Shown here piece by piece: positions 13,377-22,438 of a stretch of 41,135 nucleotides of DNA. The DNA comes from a virus: IMG/VR virus record IMGVR_UViG_3300005530_000017, positions 1-41,135 of that record; one strand, written 5' to 3'. Each line of letters opens with the position of its first letter. Positions within the stretch are counted from its first letter, which is position 1. The notes beneath the pieces are model-generated. The model did not search any database and was not told the origin of the DNA. It was given only the letters and a program-made list of their open reading frames with translations. A program made the translations under genes and the position numbers.

Positions 13377-13765
13377 TGTTCGGTCGCACCGAGTCCCGCC
13401 TGCGTGAAGCCAGCATGGCCGCCAACCAGCATGCCTTGCGTGCCTTGCGTGCGGAGGCGCGCGTTGATGCGCTGGTGGAAGCGTTAGCCGCCGAGCGGGC
13501 CCGTTACGACGCGCTCTTGGACAGCTACAAGCTGTTACGCGAGCGCGGCGCGGTCGAAGTGCCTGTCCCGGTCACGCCAGCGGCGTTGCCTCGCGTCGAA
13601 GCCGATCCGCTCAAGATGCTGATCGCGGCGCGTTGCGGCACCGACATGCGACTGCGCGGCGCAATGCTGCGACAGCTTGAGATCGACCGCGCATCCGGCC
13701 TCAAGGACGATGCGATTGAGCTGAGCATCCTCTCGGGCATCTCGTCTGACGGGGTGCCGGCGTGA
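13373..13765 (+). CDS. Coiled-coil protein
   Basis: 130 residues from GTG 13373 (ATG 13376 is an in-frame next codon). Residues 5-55 are a long helix with heptad spacing (EASMAANQHALRALRAEARVDALVEALAAERARYDAL), then a Pro-rich joint and a C-terminal helical part (MRLRGAMLRQLEIDRASGLKDDAIELS). Possibly oligomeric. Function unknown; it lies between terminase and portal. Confidence 0.6.
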   Translation: MMFGRTESRLREASMAANQHALRALRAEARVDALVEALAAERARYDALLDSYKLLRERGAVEVPVPVTPAALPRVEADPLKMLIAARCGTDMRLRGAMLRQLEIDRASGLKDDAIELSILSGISSDGVPA

Positions 13766-13971
13766 AGCGCGAAGGTGACGTGGTGAGCGACGGAGAAACT
13801 ACCGTCTATCCCCTGACCGATAACGGCCAGGTTCTCTGCGACATCGAATACTCCTTCTTCTTCGACGCCGTTGTCATTCCGCGCCTTCCAGACGCGGCTG
13901 CTCAGTTAGACAGTGTGCTGCCTGTTTCGGTCAACACCGTTCTATCCCCTAGTCCGAAACGGTTCCCGTGA
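13762..13971 (+). CDS. Hypothetical 69-residue protein
   Basis: GTG 13762 overlaps the previous TGA, and its own stop overlaps the next GTG at 13968. The middle is aromatic and hydrophobic (CDIEYSFFFDAVVIPRLP). No known family. The base composition is slightly more AT-rich than that of its neighbours. The two overlaps are the main evidence that it is real. Confidence 0.5.
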   Translation: MKREGDVVSDGETTVYPLTDNGQVLCDIEYSFFFDAVVIPRLPDAAAQLDSVLPVSVNTVLSPSPKRFP

Positions 13972-14327
13972 AGTACACGGCGCCCTCGTTCACCGTCCCG
14001 GCCAGCGCCGGCAGCGCGGACTACTGCGACGCGCACGGCCACGCCATGCCGGACGCGCGTGGGCGCTGCATCCGTTGCGGCGCTCCGTTGCCTGACGCGG
14101 AAAGTCGCACCGCCTGTGATCGTCGCGGGCATATCTGGAACAACCCGGACGGCACCACCTACCAGCGCATCCGTGGCAAGTCGTCCGAGACAGTTGACGT
14201 GACCTGCGGGCTGTGCGGCAAACCTGCGACGCTGCCGAAATACGCCGCCTATAGTGGCGTGCGTCCGTCCGGCGTACCCGTAAGCAGCGACGTTCCGCCG
14301 AATTTCCCTCGCCCGGTTCCAAAGTAG
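13968..14327 (+). CDS. Zinc-ribbon protein
   Basis: 119 residues from GTG 13968. Three metal-type sets: YCDAHGHAMPDARGRCIRCG (C20, H23/H25, C34/C37), ACDRRGHIW, and CGLCGKPA (C85/C88). The C-terminal part is Pro/Ser-rich. The first set resembles small phage proteins with a CxxHxH...CxxCG pattern. It ends in TAG 14325-14327; the portal gene follows with no clear start for 177 bases. Confidence 0.6.
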   Translation: MKYTAPSFTVPASAGSADYCDAHGHAMPDARGRCIRCGAPLPDAESRTACDRRGHIWNNPDGTTYQRIRGKSSETVDVTCGLCGKPATLPKYAAYSGVRPSGVPVSSDVPPNFPRPVPK

Positions 14328-14503
14328 CTATCGCCTCCAAGAACCTGCCTAACCCGACGCAGTTCCTGACCGGCCAAGCCGCCGTCGATGCGTCCGCGCC
14401 ACTGGCCGAGACGCCCCGCGGCGGTGCGGAGTTCAGCTTCCGTGGTGAGTCCACGGGTGCCACCGCCACCGGCGTTGCCGGCGCCCCAACACCGCTCGGT
14501 GCG

Positions 14504-17002
14504 ATGCTCGGCGATCTCGGCCAACCTGAACAGCCGGCGCAACAGAGCCCGTTCGCGGGCATGGGTCCGCTGCTCGAGCAGACCGACGATCAGGTGTTCA
14601 AAACGACGGACGGGCTGATTCAGCGGCAAGAGCTGATCGCGCTCAATCACCTCGCGCAAGACACCCACTGGACCTACGTCAAGCTCGGCTATCCGTGGTC
14701 CACGCTGACCAAGGAGCCGAACCGCGACCGCTACACGCAGTCGCTGCCGTATGGCTCGGCCGGCGTCACGATCCAGGCGGTCCCGAACAAGGCGTGGGAC
14801 CAAATTAACAAGACCACAGAAGCGCTGCTGGTGGATTTCCCGCAGATGGAGTGCGAGCCCGGCGACGACTCCGACGAGGCCGAACACGCCTGCGATCTGG
14901 GCGACCGCTTCCTGACGCAGCAGGCCTCTGAGCAGGGCACCAACGATCCCGTGCTGTTCTGGGACCGCTTGCAACGCTCCATGACGTGCGCGAGCGCCTA
15001 CCTCGAGTGCTGGACCGACCCGACCGGCGGCGGCTACGTGCCGTTGCAGATCCCGGCGCACCCGATGGCGCAGAGCCCCATGCAGCCGTTGCTCGGGCCA
15101 GACGGGATGCCGACGACGGACCCGATCCTCCGCTACGTGACGGGCCCGGTGAATCCGGACGGCACGTTCGGCGAAGGCGCGCAGTTCACGACGGACCCGA
15201 CGCAGGCCGCGCCCCAGTGGCAACCCAAGATGATGGCGTCCAAGTGGCAGCGCGAGCATATCCGGGTGTATCCCGAGACGGCCACGGTGGACACGGCCGA
15301 GAAGGTGATCGTGCTCGGCTACTGCACCATCGGCGAGGGGAAGCGCCGGTGGCAGTCAGTCGTGAGCATGGACGCGGACGCGCTCTCGAAGCTCTGCGAC
15401 TGGACGCCGCCCCGCTACTACGTGCTCTTGCCGCTGTTCCAGCGCGCGCGGTGGAAGCTCACGGACGGGCGCGACAAGAACAAACAGGGCTCGTCCGACG
15501 AGCGGATCTTCTTCTACTACCATGTGTTCGCGAAGGCCTCGCCGGATCACAAGCGGGGCGCCGACGTGGTGGTGACGGGTGCCTCGATTGGCACCGGAGA
15601 CGCCGGCTTCGTGATCGACCGCGCGTTGCTCGCCATGGACGTAGAGCTCCCGGTGCCCAATGCGGAGGCCGGACAGCCGCCCAAGAAGGAAACGCGGTGC
15701 ATGGAGATCCCGGTCGTCCAGATCACGCCGCGTGGCGATCCGGACGAGCAAGACCCCACGGGCCGCGCCTACATCGAAATGTCCGCCGGTGCCATCGAGA
15801 ACAACGCGCACTTGGCGATGTCGTTCTCCGAGGCGCTGGACAAGAACCTCCACCTCGAAGGCTACGCCTCGTCAGTGAGCCCGATCAGCGGGCAGCAGCG
15901 CGACGATGCCAGGGCGACTGGCGATCTGATCCCGCTGGTGCGCGCCGAGGACAAGCCGAGCTGGGGCGAGAAGATCGAGCTCGACAACTCGTTCGTGACC
16001 ATGTACAAGCTGGCGAGCGAGGAGATCAACTCCATCGGCTCGACCGTGCGGGCCGCGCAGGGTCAGGATCAGGCGGACGAAAAGAGCGGTCGCGCCATCC
16101 AACTCGCCACGGCGAACAACAACGTCTCGCTCGGCGGCATGAACACGGCGGCCAACGGCGCCTACACGCGCTGGTGCCGCATCAAGCTCGAGATGGCGAT
16201 GCGCGACTTCACGACGGAGCAGGAGATCAGCTATGTCGGCGAGGACGGCATCTTCAAGACCGAGGCGTTCCACGCTACCGACTTCGCGCTGATCGGCAAA
16301 GTGACCGTGAAGGCCGGCACGGGTGGGCTGATCACGCCCGAGGCGAAAGCGCAGGACGCGATCCAGCTCGTAAATGCGCGGATCCTCGATCAGAACGAGG
16401 CCGCGGACGCCCTGCGCCCCGCGTTCTCACGCCGGCTGGGGTTCCCCCCGTCCGCCCACGAGCAGCGGATCGAGCGGCAGATCACGGGCTGGGAAAAGGG
16501 ACCGCCGTCACCCGATTGGGCCGCGCAGTTCCAGCAGTATCAGGCCGCGAAGCAGCAATTCGACGCCGCCACGCAGCAGTACCAGGCGTTGCAGGCGCAG
16601 GCGCAGCAGACCGGCCAGCCGTTGACCGTGCCCGCACCACAAGCACCACCGGCCCCGTGGAGCCCGTTCGCGCCGCTCCCGACCGACGACGAGCCGTTGA
16701 TCGCGCAGTTCCGGCAGCGCCGGCTCGCAAAGCTGATCGACTCGGCCAAGTTCGGCCAGTTCGATCCGTCGTGGCAGCAGATCGCCCTCGACGAATACGC
16801 CCGCATGCGGAACGCCGTCGCGGCATCGCAGCCACCGGCTGCCCTCCCGAAGGGCGTGATCATTCAGGGCAAGGCCAGCGACCCCGCCTCGATCGCCGCC
16901 GAAGAAAAGGCCGCGGTTAACCCGCAGGCTGTTCCTCCCGCGCCCGCTCCTGCACCAGCTCCCTCACCCACGCCGCAGCGCGCGCCGCTGCAACCCGCCT
17001 AA
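14504..17002 (+). CDS. Portal protein
   Basis: 832 residues from ATG 14504. The dodecameric portal forms the vertex through which DNA enters and leaves. Evidence: position between terminase and scaffold/capsid, and length (long portals of roughly 700-830 residues are common in podoviruses). Portal-like features include RDRYTQSLPYGSAGVTIQ, a long alternating alpha/beta middle and the DQADEKSGRAIQLA helix. A long C-terminal helical part carries a Gln-rich segment (QFQQYQAAKQQFDAATQQYQ) and ends Pro/Ala-rich. No strong ribosome site precedes 14504. The same frame is open and coding-like back to 14330 with no ATG/GTG/TTG, so the true start may be upstream. Confidence 0.8.
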   Translation: MLGDLGQPEQPAQQSPFAGMGPLLEQTDDQVFKTTDGLIQRQELIALNHLAQDTHWTYVKLGYPWSTLTKEPNRDRYTQSLPYGSAGVTIQAVPNKAWDQINKTTEALLVDFPQMECEPGDDSDEAEHACDLGDRFLTQQASEQGTNDPVLFWDRLQRSMTCASAYLECWTDPTGGGYVPLQIPAHPMAQSPMQPLLGPDGMPTTDPILRYVTGPVNPDGTFGEGAQFTTDPTQAAPQWQPKMMASKWQREHIRVYPETATVDTAEKVIVLGYCTIGEGKRRWQSVVSMDADALSKLCDWTPPRYYVLLPLFQRARWKLTDGRDKNKQGSSDERIFFYYHVFAKASPDHKRGADVVVTGASIGTGDAGFVIDRALLAMDVELPVPNAEAGQPPKKETRCMEIPVVQITPRGDPDEQDPTGRAYIEMSAGAIENNAHLAMSFSEALDKNLHLEGYASSVSPISGQQRDDARATGDLIPLVRAEDKPSWGEKIELDNSFVTMYKLASEEINSIGSTVRAAQGQDQADEKSGRAIQLATANNNVSLGGMNTAANGAYTRWCRIKLEMAMRDFTTEQEISYVGEDGIFKTEAFHATDFALIGKVTVKAGTGGLITPEAKAQDAIQLVNARILDQNEAADALRPAFSRRLGFPPSAHEQRIERQITGWEKGPPSPDWAAQFQQYQAAKQQFDAATQQYQALQAQAQQTGQPLTVPAPQAPPAPWSPFAPLPTDDEPLIAQFRQRRLAKLIDSAKFGQFDPSWQQIALDEYARMRNAVAASQPPAALPKGVIIQGKASDPASIAAEEKAAVNPQAVPPAPAPAPAPSPTPQRAPLQPA

Positions 17003-17355
17003 TGCCTGTCGTCTCGAAAGCGCAGAACGCCGCGATGCACGCCGCCGCCGATGGCGACTCCTCGCTCGGCATCCCCAAGGACGTGGGCCAGGAGTTCACG
17101 AGCACACCCCCCGCGTCTCCGCTGCCCGACTACGTGCAGGCGCAGATGGGCCACAAGGCCGCGAACCGGAAGGCGCACCGTGGACGCCGGGGCCGCGGCA
17201 AGGGTGTCAAGCCAGCCGCCGATCTCCACGCCGAGGCCAAGACGCACATGGCCGCCGCGCAGGCCGCACCGACGCCACAAGGGGCCATGAATCACCTGTT
17301 CAAGGCCGTGCGCTCGCTGCACGCGGCCAAGCAATCGCAGATGCCAACGCTCTAA
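17002..17355 (+). CDS. Small basic head-associated protein
   Basis: 117 residues from ATG 17002, sharing one base with the portal stop. The opening MPVVSKAQNAAMHAAADGDS then LGIPKDVGQEF matches a pattern known from many phage proteins near portal or capsid genes (SKAQ...A..G.S..GIPK.V..EF). A very basic stretch follows (KAANRKAHRGRRGRGKGVKP), then a helix. It may bind DNA or portal. A 45-base T/C-rich gap (17356-17400) follows. Confidence 0.6.
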   Translation: MPVVSKAQNAAMHAAADGDSSLGIPKDVGQEFTSTPPASPLPDYVQAQMGHKAANRKAHRGRRGRGKGVKPAADLHAEAKTHMAAAQAAPTPQGAMNHLFKAVRSLHAAKQSQMPTL

Positions 17356-17400
17356 CGCGCCACCGATTCTTCTTGCGTTTCTCTCACCATTGGCCTATTT

Positions 17401-18600
17401 ATGTCCCCGTCAGCGACAACTGAAGCTCCCGACGTTCCGAGCGCCCCGTCCGTGTCCGATTGGGCCGCCGAGCAATTCGGCGAGATCCCACAAGGCACGG
17501 CGAGTGAGTCGCCAGAGCCGAACGAATCCGCAGCTGCCGGTGGAGACGACCTCCACACTGAGCACGCGGACGGTTCCGAAGGAACGCTCGAAGCGGCAGC
17601 GACCGCCGCGACACCTGCCGAGAGCGCGGGGACGACCCCCGAGACGCCCGCAGCGACCACCGATCCTCTTGCGGACACTGAGCCTCTCACCTTCACAGTG
17701 AACGGGCGGACCGTCGCGAATGACGGCATCCGCGTGTTCAAGGAAGGCGGCGCGGTGATCACGCCCGAGGCATTGGCCGATGTGCAGACCAAACTCGGCG
17801 AACGCGAATCCCTCTTTGAGCGGAACCGCGCGCAGAGTGTCGAATACCAGACGCTCTCCAAGGTCACGGAATGGACCAACCCGGAAGGCAGGACGTTCAG
17901 TGGACCCGACGCCGCGATCGAGATGCGGATCGGGAACGCGTCGCTTGCCGCCGAGAACAAGTTGCTCATCGAGACGCTCACGGACCCCGCAAAACTGATC
18001 TCGGTCTTGATGACCGAGCAGGTGCCGGACGGTCGCGGTGGGCTCCGGGAGCAATTGGTCCTCAATCCCGCCGCGTTGCAGGCGATGCAGCGGGAACACG
18101 CGCTGACGAGCCGCGAACTGGCGAACGCGATCCGCGATCACTACCGCGGCGTGGTGGCGAGTGCCGCACAGGCGCAGCCGGCACCCGTGGATTTCACGGC
18201 GGAAGCGCCGAAGCTCATGCAGGCGGTGGCCGACGCGGCGAAGCTGGACCCGACCGTGTTGACCCCACAGGACCGCGCGCTCTTGGCGAAGCAGATCCCC
18301 TATCACACCAAGGACGGCAAAGTGTCCCTGGAGTGGCAGGAGCTCGTCAAGGAGCGGATCCAGTTGCGCGCGGATCAGAAAGCGCAACAGCAGACGCTCG
18401 TCGCCTCCACGTCCAAGGCCGCGACCGACACGGCCGCACGTATGGCCGCCGCGGCGCGTGGCGTCAAGCAGACCGTCGCACCGACTACCCCGGCAGTCCG
18501 ACCGGCCACGCCGTCGCCGCAGAGCGAACGGGTCGCGGCCGAGTCCGATGCCTTCGCTCTGATGTTGAACGCTGGCGCGAACGCAATGCGCCAGCGGTAA
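17401..18600 (+). CDS. Scaffolding protein (putative)
   Basis: 399 residues from ATG 17401. Residues 1-95 are Ala/Thr/Glu-rich and acidic, likely disordered. A beta part (PLTFTVNGRTVANDGIRVFKEGGAV) follows, then long charged helices to about residue 330 and an Ala/Arg-rich C-terminus (TDTAARMAAAARGVKQT). Composition and position directly before the major capsid gene fit an internal scaffold that directs shell assembly and leaves before DNA entry. No protease motif is seen. Confidence 0.65.
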   Translation: MSPSATTEAPDVPSAPSVSDWAAEQFGEIPQGTASESPEPNESAAAGGDDLHTEHADGSEGTLEAAATAATPAESAGTTPETPAATTDPLADTEPLTFTVNGRTVANDGIRVFKEGGAVITPEALADVQTKLGERESLFERNRAQSVEYQTLSKVTEWTNPEGRTFSGPDAAIEMRIGNASLAAENKLLIETLTDPAKLISVLMTEQVPDGRGGLREQLVLNPAALQAMQREHALTSRELANAIRDHYRGVVASAAQAQPAPVDFTAEAPKLMQAVADAAKLDPTVLTPQDRALLAKQIPYHTKDGKVSLEWQELVKERIQLRADQKAQQQTLVASTSKAATDTAARMAAAARGVKQTVAPTTPAVRPATPSPQSERVAAESDAFALMLNAGANAMRQR

Positions 18601-18629
18601 CACCTCCCTTCGTCGTCTCACTTTTGGCT

Positions 18630-18646
18630 GTGCGGTAGAGCCGCAC
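18630..18646 (+). other. Hairpin between scaffold and capsid genes
   Basis: Perfect inverted repeat GTGCGG-TAGAG-CCGCAC in the 59-base gap before the capsid start. No T-run follows, so it is not a standard intrinsic terminator. A hairpin here could stabilise or process the capsid mRNA, or limit read-through. The rest of the gap shows only a weak AGGG ahead of GTG 18660. Confidence 0.45.
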
Positions 18647-18659
18647 TCACAGGGCCCTC

Positions 18660-19967
18660 GTGGCCACCGGATTTGCAACCCCCAGTTCCGCCGCCACCGT
18701 CAATTCACTGGCGGACCTCTACACCAAGGCGAACACCACCGTCAAGACCGCGATCAAGCTGATCACGGAGGAACAGAAGTGGTTCCGCTCCTACCCGAAG
18801 GAGAACATCGTCGTCTCGGGCAACGAGAATCGCGTCCCGCTGATTCTCTCGCGACCCATCCTGCCGAGTTTCATCCCGGACGGTGGCAGCGAGCGGATCA
18901 TGCAGACCCCCGCGCCGACGCATGGCACGTTCATGCCGGTCGAGATGAACGTCCGCCACGGCTACACGAGTCTCGCGCAGGCGTTCAGCCAGAAGTCCCG
19001 TGGCGCCATGATCGAGGACCAGACGACGTACCAGGCGAACATGTCTGGCTACTCAATCGGCATGGGCATCGGCCTCTCCACCTACGGCACGTCCGTGGCC
19101 ACGCTGGCCGTCGTCAAGAACACGGGCTCCGCGAGCGCCACGCAGGTGGTGTCGCTCAAGAATGCCTACGGCTCGAGCACGTTCTGCCCCGGTGGCGACT
19201 CCGGCGTCCAGGACACGTACCTCTCGAACCCGGTCCGCTTCCCGGTCGGGAACCGCATCGCGTTGATCCGCTCCGGCGCGATCGTGGAGTTCGGCACCGT
19301 CACCGCGGCGCCCTCGGCGTCGGCCGGCGTCGGCAACATCGACGTGACCTTCGCGTCGTCCATCACGCCGACTGCGGGCGATCTCGTCGTCTCGGCGAAC
19401 GCTGATGGCGACGTGACCCTCACGGGCACGGACTACAACCAGTGGCCGGAAGGATGGACGTCGATCCTGACCTCCGACTCCTGCCAGGGCCAGACGACCA
19501 CGAGCTTCCCGCTGTGGGCGGCCGGGTCCACGTCCACGGCCTCGCAGCGTCTCTCCTTCGTGGTCAAGGAGAAGATGATCAACGAGTGCTGGAACGCCGG
19601 TGGCCTGACCCTCAATCGGTTCATCATGCCGCAGGGCGTCCGGCGCGATGCCATCCAGGGCGAGCTCGGGGCGCGGCGCTACGACTCGGCCGAGACGGAC
19701 ATCGAGGGCGACCTGAATGCTGGCAGCGGCCAGCAGTACTTCACGTCGCAGCTCGCGATCCCCAACACGCTGATCGGCTGGTTCGATCAGGCCGTGTCGA
19801 AGATCGAGCTCTCCGACAACCCGGACGAGCAGGCGTCGAAGTCGATCTTCAAGCTCGACAAGGTGCAGGGCAAGGCGCAGATCGCCGCTGGGTACGACTA
19901 CTTCTACCAGCGCGTGATCTCCAGCCGTGCCGCCTGCGGCTATGCCACGAATCTCTCCACGCAGTAA
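18660..19967 (+). CDS. Major capsid protein
   Basis: 435 residues from GTG 18660. Assigned from position after the scaffold, size and sequence style. The N-arm helix (LADLYTKANTTVKTAIKLITEEQKWFRSYPKE) is followed by a long mixed beta region (PSFIPDGGSERIMQTPAP, FMPVEMNVRHGYTSLAQAFSQKS). An Ala/Gly/Thr-rich insertion around 140-260 could be a surface domain, and the C-terminal half contains NRFIMPQGVRRDAIQGELGARRYDS. The fold is probably HK97-like, although I cannot prove this from motifs. A GGGGAGA ribosome site for the next gene follows at once. Confidence 0.8.
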   Translation: MATGFATPSSAATVNSLADLYTKANTTVKTAIKLITEEQKWFRSYPKENIVVSGNENRVPLILSRPILPSFIPDGGSERIMQTPAPTHGTFMPVEMNVRHGYTSLAQAFSQKSRGAMIEDQTTYQANMSGYSIGMGIGLSTYGTSVATLAVVKNTGSASATQVVSLKNAYGSSTFCPGGDSGVQDTYLSNPVRFPVGNRIALIRSGAIVEFGTVTAAPSASAGVGNIDVTFASSITPTAGDLVVSANADGDVTLTGTDYNQWPEGWTSILTSDSCQGQTTTSFPLWAAGSTSTASQRLSFVVKEKMINECWNAGGLTLNRFIMPQGVRRDAIQGELGARRYDSAETDIEGDLNAGSGQQYFTSQLAIPNTLIGWFDQAVSKIELSDNPDEQASKSIFKLDKVQGKAQIAAGYDYFYQRVISSRAACGYATNLSTQ

Positions 19968-19982
19968 GGGGAGACGATCATC

Positions 19983-20627
19983 ATGGCACAGTCACCGTTC
20001 GTCGCACAGGCGGCGTGGCCGAACACGTCGAAGCAGCGGATCACCGTTGCGATTGATTCGGATCAGCAGCAGTTCATGATCGCGTTCAACTACCTCTTGG
20101 CGGCCTTGCAGCGATGCTTGGCCTTCATGAGTGGGGCGTGCGTGCCGATGACCACCTCGACACTCTCGATTGGCACCACCGTCACCCTGGCGGCGAGTGC
20201 CAACCTGATCGCGATCAACGGCGTGATTGGCTCCGTGGCGGCCGAGACGGCGAAAGCCTTTGGGTCGCTCGGAACAATCCCCGCGAGTACATGGGGGCTG
20301 ATCACCGTCGAGCGCATCGCGAACGCGACCACCACGTTCGTGTCCGCTGCCGCCAACTACACCACGGGTTACGCGAGCGAAGCGGCAGCGATTGCCGCGA
20401 TGCCGGCGCAGTCCGCGAACAAGGCCGTCGTCGGCTACCTCACGATCCTCGCCAGCTCGAGCGGGTGGGTTGCGGGCACCGACGCGCTGGCCGGCGGCAC
20501 GGGTGGCAATCCCGCCACCACGACCAATTACTACTCCATCCCCGGCGCGGCCGACACGGCGAGCTGGACCAAGGTCACACAGATCGCGAACCCCGTGGGC
20601 ACCGTGCTCTCGGCGGCGCAGCGCTGA
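19983..20627 (+). CDS. Structural protein, possible head decoration/fibre
   Basis: 214 residues from ATG 19983, preceded by GGGGAGA at 19969-19975. Ala/Thr/Ser-rich, with alternating beta segments and an N-terminal helix (FMIAFNYLLAALQRCLAFMSG). Repeated short patterns of the type TTVTLAASANLIAINGVIGS resemble decoration or fibre proteins. It follows capsid, so a head decoration or surface protein is likely. Not firmly recognised. The stop overlaps the next ATG by one base. Confidence 0.6.
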   Translation: MAQSPFVAQAAWPNTSKQRITVAIDSDQQQFMIAFNYLLAALQRCLAFMSGACVPMTTSTLSIGTTVTLAASANLIAINGVIGSVAAETAKAFGSLGTIPASTWGLITVERIANATTTFVSAAANYTTGYASEAAAIAAMPAQSANKAVVGYLTILASSSGWVAGTDALAGGTGGNPATTTNYYSIPGAADTASWTKVTQIANPVGTVLSAAQR

Positions 20628-21463
20628 TGCCGTACCCGCTGTCGCTCAACGAGTACGTCAAGCCGGAGTACTTCGCCGAGGCCCCGGAGTCGTGGAATAG
20701 ACGACTCCGGGAGATCTCGCCGATCACACCGAACTTGGCGCACCTGCGGTTTCGGAAGTTCGAGCCGCGGGCGGATTGGGCGACGGCACCGTTCAACGAT
20801 CAACCGGACCGCCCGATGTGGGCGATCTACAGCTGTACCCCGCGTGCGCTGGTGATCCCGGCGCGCGCGGAGCAGTTCGCGTTGCATTGGTCGGAACTCT
20901 CCACAGAGCGGCAAGCCGGCCGCCGTGGGGTCGTCTCCGACTACCAGCACTTCATGTGGCACACGCACGGCGTCGAAGTGCGGCCCCTGTGGCTCTTGCA
21001 GGGCGAGTGGGGCGGAACACCGTGCCTCTACAGCCCGCGCGAGAAGCGCTACCTCGATGCGTCGGGCGCGATGAGCGAGCCGTTCCCGCCCGGATTCTTC
21101 CGCCCCTGTCCGTTCGATGAGCGCGCGGTACGTGGCCTGACGGCCCGTGACCGCCTGTTGCAGGCGTGCAATCGCTACGACGCGCTCGAAGCGATGGACG
21201 GCGCCGACGCGCTCAAGGCCGAAGACGAAGCCGCCGAGCGGGTCTTTCGCGAGACGTACCTGGACACGCTCTCGGTGCTGATGATGCCGGCCGTCGAGTT
21301 CATGAAATCCGCGATCGGCAAGACGGAAGTCAACGAGGCCTTGCCGCCCCCGCCGGAAGGCCTGACCAACACGCTCGCGCAGTGGAAAGACGTGTGGAAA
21401 GAAACGGGCACGATGCTCGGGGTCGGCATTGCGCCCCACAAGAAGGTCCACGCCACGAGTTAG
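20627..21463 (+). CDS. Hypothetical structural-region protein
   Basis: 278 residues from ATG 20627 (TGATG overlap). Rich in Trp, Tyr and Pro in the first 180 residues (YQHFMWHTHGVEVRPLWLLQGEWGG), then acidic helices (LTARDRLLQACNRYDALEAMDGADALKAEDEAAERVF) and a VNEALPPPPEGLTNTLAQWKD end. No known family came to mind. It lies between capsid and connector genes, so it may be a virion or assembly protein. Confidence 0.6.
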   Translation: MPYPLSLNEYVKPEYFAEAPESWNRRLREISPITPNLAHLRFRKFEPRADWATAPFNDQPDRPMWAIYSCTPRALVIPARAEQFALHWSELSTERQAGRRGVVSDYQHFMWHTHGVEVRPLWLLQGEWGGTPCLYSPREKRYLDASGAMSEPFPPGFFRPCPFDERAVRGLTARDRLLQACNRYDALEAMDGADALKAEDEAAERVFRETYLDTLSVLMMPAVEFMKSAIGKTEVNEALPPPPEGLTNTLAQWKDVWKETGTMLGVGIAPHKKVHATS

Positions 21464-21503
21464 CACGAGTTCGCACCCCCACGAGTCGCGCGCTGATGCG
21501 CGC
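21454..21503 (+). repeat. Short direct repeats and a GC hairpin in an intergenic gap
   Basis: CACGAGT occurs three times (21454-21460, 21464-21470, 21480-21486). Directly after comes a perfect hairpin GCGCGC-TGAT-GCGCGC (21488-21503), then a pyrimidine tract to 21530. The pyrimidine tract has few T bases, so a terminator is doubtful. It could be a regulatory or RNA-processing site ahead of 21536. Confidence 0.35.
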
Positions 21504-21535
21504 TCATCCCTCCTCATTCCCTCCTTGGCCCTGAC

Positions 21536-22438
21536 ATGACCGCACCGATGGCACCCCTCACCGCTGAACAGATTGGCGTCCCGCTCACCCCGTCGAAGCC
21601 CGCGCATCCGGGTGCGGTCAAGACGGGCTCGCAGCGTGACCGCCGCTTCACGGACACCTTCTACGACGTCTATAAGCATCCCGTGAAGTTCCCGAACGGG
21701 CGCCCCTTCACCGGCGAGCGCGAGTTCACGTCGGGCACGGACCGCGAGTCGATCACGGCCGGCTTCATCACGTCCGACTTGCAGCAGGGCGCGCACTTCT
21801 GCGACAACCCCGACATGGGGCAGACGCCACAGGAGCGGTTGCTGACCCTGGGCTCCTCGTGGGCGTGCCCGTGGTTGCCGCTCGCCAAGTACTTCCGGTT
21901 CAACTACCGGCGGAAGACGATCAGCTACGCGCTGGACAAGATGGTGGCCGACGAACGCGAGGCCCTGTCGCGGTTCTGGGACGCCGCGGCGAAGGCGGCC
22001 GGCGAGAGCGATGTGGTGGATCCGGAGCAGCCGAACAAGCTGCCGTTCCGCATCCGTCGCCTGCTCGGCGTGCCGTCGCAGTACACGAACCAGATCAAGC
22101 TCGCCGAAGCGATGCGCGCGGGCGACCCGTGGCTGTTGGGATTCGTCGAGACGCCCAACGAGGAACTCGCGAAGATCCTGGGCTTCAACCTCCAGTACAT
22201 CGGCGGCCACGCCTCCGACGCAGAACACACGCTGGTCAAGCTGCCGGAGCCGCCCAAGCCGGTGAGCACGCCGGATCAGGTGCTCGGCATGGAAGCCGCG
22301 GCGCTCGCGCGAATGGTGGCGCAGATCGTGGACGAGACGCTCAACGCCCGCGAACAGGCCAAGAAGGCCGCGAAGGGCCAGTCCCTGCGCGACGCCAAGT
22401 CGGCACGCCGGCAGACCGCGACGGCCGGGGCTGAATAG
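21536..22438 (+). CDS. Hypothetical structural-region protein
   Basis: 300 residues from ATG 21536. The N-terminal part has Phe/Pro/Arg-rich loops (FPNGRPFTGEREFTSGTDRES, then WACPWLPLAKYFRFNYRRKTIS), and the C-terminal 70 residues form an Ala/Lys-rich helix (AAALARMVAQIVDETLNAREQAKKAAKG). I do not recognise it. The position before the connector gene suggests a virion or assembly role. The stop overlaps the next GTG. Confidence 0.6.
   Translation: MTAPMAPLTAEQIGVPLTPSKPAHPGAVKTGSQRDRRFTDTFYDVYKHPVKFPNGRPFTGEREFTSGTDRESITAGFITSDLQQGAHFCDNPDMGQTPQERLLTLGSSWACPWLPLAKYFRFNYRRKTISYALDKMVADEREALSRFWDAAAKAAGESDVVDPEQPNKLPFRIRRLLGVPSQYTNQIKLAEAMRAGDPWLLGFVETPNEELAKILGFNLQYIGGHASDAEHTLVKLPEPPKPVSTPDQVLGMEAAALARMVAQIVDETLNAREQAKKAAKGQSLRDAKSARRQTATAGAE

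Noticed and set aside
14300-14345. Programmed -1 frameshift joining 13968-14327 to the portal
   Set aside because: The portal frame is -1 relative to that gene, but the bases before the stop (CCGGTTCCAAAGTAG) do not make a slippery heptamer, and a zinc-ribbon/portal fusion is not known.
14986-16920. 644-codon plus-strand ORF inside the portal gene
   Set aside because: It is the other frame of the portal gene in GC-rich DNA: Arg/Asp/Gly-rich with no domain. The portal frame has the recognisable content and the neighbouring overlaps.
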